Positions 4,508-5,431 of a DNA stretch of 5,431 nt are shown here, piece after piece (the stretch's first letter is position 1; each line of letters opens with the position of its first letter). A program made the translations under genes and the position numbers. The stretch is from positions 1 through 5,431 of the forward strand of contig JALVCY010000067.1 of NCBI GenBank assembly GCA_027009605.1. Direction: 5' to 3'. The notes below the pieces were generated by a model. The model searched no databases and was not told where the DNA came from. It saw only the letters and a list, made by a program, of their open reading frames with translations. This stretch comes from Saprospiraceae bacterium (GTDB taxonomy: Bacteria; Bacteroidota; Bacteroidia; Chitinophagales; Saprospiraceae).

Positions 4508-5326
4508 ATGAATTGTAAAAGTTGCCAAAATGAAATCTCCACAGAAGCCAAATTCTGTAATCGCTGTGGAGCACCGGTCATTACCGAACGCATTACGCTC
4601 AAGCGGCTGGGCATGGAATTCTTTCAGAATGCCTTTGGCTGGGATAATCGGTTTTTGAAGACGATTCGGGCTTTATTGTTTTCTCCTGCTACAATTCTTA
4701 AGGAATATATTGGCGGAACGAGAAAGAAATACGCCAATCCATTTGCTTTTTTGGCCTTGGCTGCGACCATCGGCTTATTGTCATTTAACTTGATGTCTGA
4801 CCGAATTATTCATTTTACGCAAGAAATGACTGAAGCCCAAACAAAGCAAATGAATGAAATGAGTATAACAATGCTCAAATCCCTTAAAAAGGACAGTAAG
4901 TTTGATGAACAAGAATTTAGGGATGGCTTGGATGCCCAAAATGAGCAGATGGGCAAACAAATAAAATGGATGATTACTAATTACAATTATTATATGTTTT
5001 TGAGTTTGCCGTTGTATGCACTGTTTGCTTTTATCATTTATCGGAAGCCCTATAACTATGGCGAACATCTAGTCATAAACTCCTTTATTATGGGGATAAT
5101 CATCCTATTTGGCTTGTTGAATATGATGCTGAGTCTTTTTGTGAACCCCGGTTTTTATTCCCTTTCGATTCTAATCGCTATCTCTTATTATACGTATGCC
5201 TACTCTAAATTGTACCAACATTCAATTTGGGATGGCCTGCTGAAGCTATTTTATTTTTTCTTGTTGTTGATTGGCAGTTTTGTGGGTACTTTTCTCATTG
5301 CTGTTGTTATAGGATTCCTTAGGTAG
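4508..5326 (+). CDS. Zinc-ribbon multispanning membrane protein, DUF3667-like
   Basis: The function is unknown. The predicted product has 272 residues. Residues 3-20 form a zinc ribbon, CxxC then CxxC (Cys3, Cys6, Cys17, Cys20), ending in the usual FCNRCG. A basic linker follows, then RFLKTIRALLFSPATILKEY and a GxRKKYxNPFAFL segment. This combination, with the later YGEHLVINSF, resembles the DUF3667 family of Bacteroidota. Hydrophobic segments lie at ~78-95, 160-178, 189-211, 216-232 and 246-270. A charged, probably helical loop (99-157) separates the first two. The zinc ribbon is presumably cytoplasmic. I chose the ATG at 4508 because it puts the first Cys at residue 3. A TTG 36 bp upstream (4472) stays in frame but adds only an unremarkable basic peptide. 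There is no Shine-Dalgarno. The gene is divergent from the lpx cluster, with no evident link to it. Confidence 0.8.
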   Translation: MNCKSCQNEISTEAKFCNRCGAPVITERITLKRLGMEFFQNAFGWDNRFLKTIRALLFSPATILKEYIGGTRKKYANPFAFLALAATIGLLSFNLMSDRIIHFTQEMTEAQTKQMNEMSITMLKSLKKDSKFDEQEFRDGLDAQNEQMGKQIKWMITNYNYYMFLSLPLYALFAFIIYRKPYNYGEHLVINSFIMGIIILFGLLNMMLSLFVNPGFYSLSILIAISYYTYAYSKLYQHSIWDGLLKLFYFFLLLIGSFVGTFLIAVVIGFLR

Positions 5327-5332
5327 GTTTGG

Positions 5333-5347
5333 ATGGTGAAGCGGTGA
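5333..5347. repeat. Remnant of the heptamer repeat downstream of the membrane protein gene
   Basis: ATGGTGA, one extra A, then GCGGTGA and GTT repeat the end of the upstream array (GAGATGA, GCGGTGA, GTT at 4204-4220). The 11-mer AGCGGTGAGTT is shared exactly (4210-4220 and 5340-5350). The same repeat family thus lies on both sides of the gene, in the same orientation. Confidence 0.5.
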
Positions 5348-5422
5348 GTTTACTCCTAAAAGTATTCTGATGCCAAAATCACCCAATTTTATTCTGTTTG
5401 GAGATTTTGTTGAGTTTACTCC
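5345..5422. repeat. Direct repeat TGAGTTTACTCC, two copies
   Basis: The 12-mer is present at 5345-5356 and 5411-5422, 66 bp apart. Its core GAGT-TT-ACTC is a small inverted repeat. The second copy is preceded by GGAG (5400-5403), which could pair with its CTCC. The window ends nine bases later, so it cannot be said whether more copies follow. No clear terminator was found in 5327-5431. Confidence 0.45.
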
Positions 5423-5431
5423 GAAAAATCC

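Noticed and set aside
1..5431. Defence system, transposase or phage genes
   Set aside because: All four genes are accounted for by lipid A synthesis and one membrane protein. No motif of a nuclease, integrase, transposase or toxin was seen.

Overview
The window most likely comes from a Gram-negative bacterium of the phylum Bacteroidota. Four things point there: the gene order lpxD, lpxC-fabZ, lpxA; the fusion of LpxC to FabZ in one polypeptide; promoter boxes of the Bacteroidota type TAnnTTTG together with weak or absent Shine-Dalgarno sequences; and a membrane protein resembling the DUF3667 family, which is typical of this phylum. The class cannot be fixed from sequence reading alone. The dense short intergenic repeats would suit a large-genomed environmental lineage such as Saprospiria, but that is a guess.

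Layout. Bases 1-423 hold no gene: an AT-rich stretch with three inverted repeats (37-51, 87-109, 193-230), then three copies of a GGCGAC palindrome (330-416). Two of these sit in a perfect 36-bp tandem duplication that runs into the lpxA stop codon. Bases 424-3800 are the minus-strand lipid A cluster, transcribed lpxD -> lpxC-fabZ -> lpxA. lpxC-fabZ and lpxA overlap by 14 bp. lpxD and lpxC-fabZ are separated by 157 bp that contain a likely separate promoter and a perfect 16-bp palindrome. Bases 3801-4507 form a divergent intergenic region dominated by a compound array of several repeat families. Bases 4508-5326 encode, on the plus strand, a 272-residue zinc-ribbon multispanning membrane protein. 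Bases 5327-5431 are non-coding and carry a remnant of the upstream heptamer repeat and a short direct repeat.

How the genes work together. LpxA, LpxC and LpxD are the first three committed cytoplasmic steps of lipid A synthesis: 3-O-acylation of UDP-GlcNAc, deacetylation, and N-acylation. FabZ dehydrates the same (R)-3-hydroxyacyl-ACP that LpxA and LpxD use as acyl donor. The fused protein therefore joins the fatty acid branch to the committed lipid A step. The DUF3667-like gene has no visible functional link to lipid A; it is only a divergent neighbour across the repeat array.

The least ordinary part of the window is the repeat region 4001-4430. A 14-copy heptamer array, a five-copy ~25-bp minisatellite built from two ATCTGCG boxes, and a CCAAGAAAGAA spacer alternate in a regular order. 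One decayed repeat copy seems to have become a promoter-like box in front of the membrane protein gene. I see no CRISPR, transposase, defence system, tRNA or rRNA.
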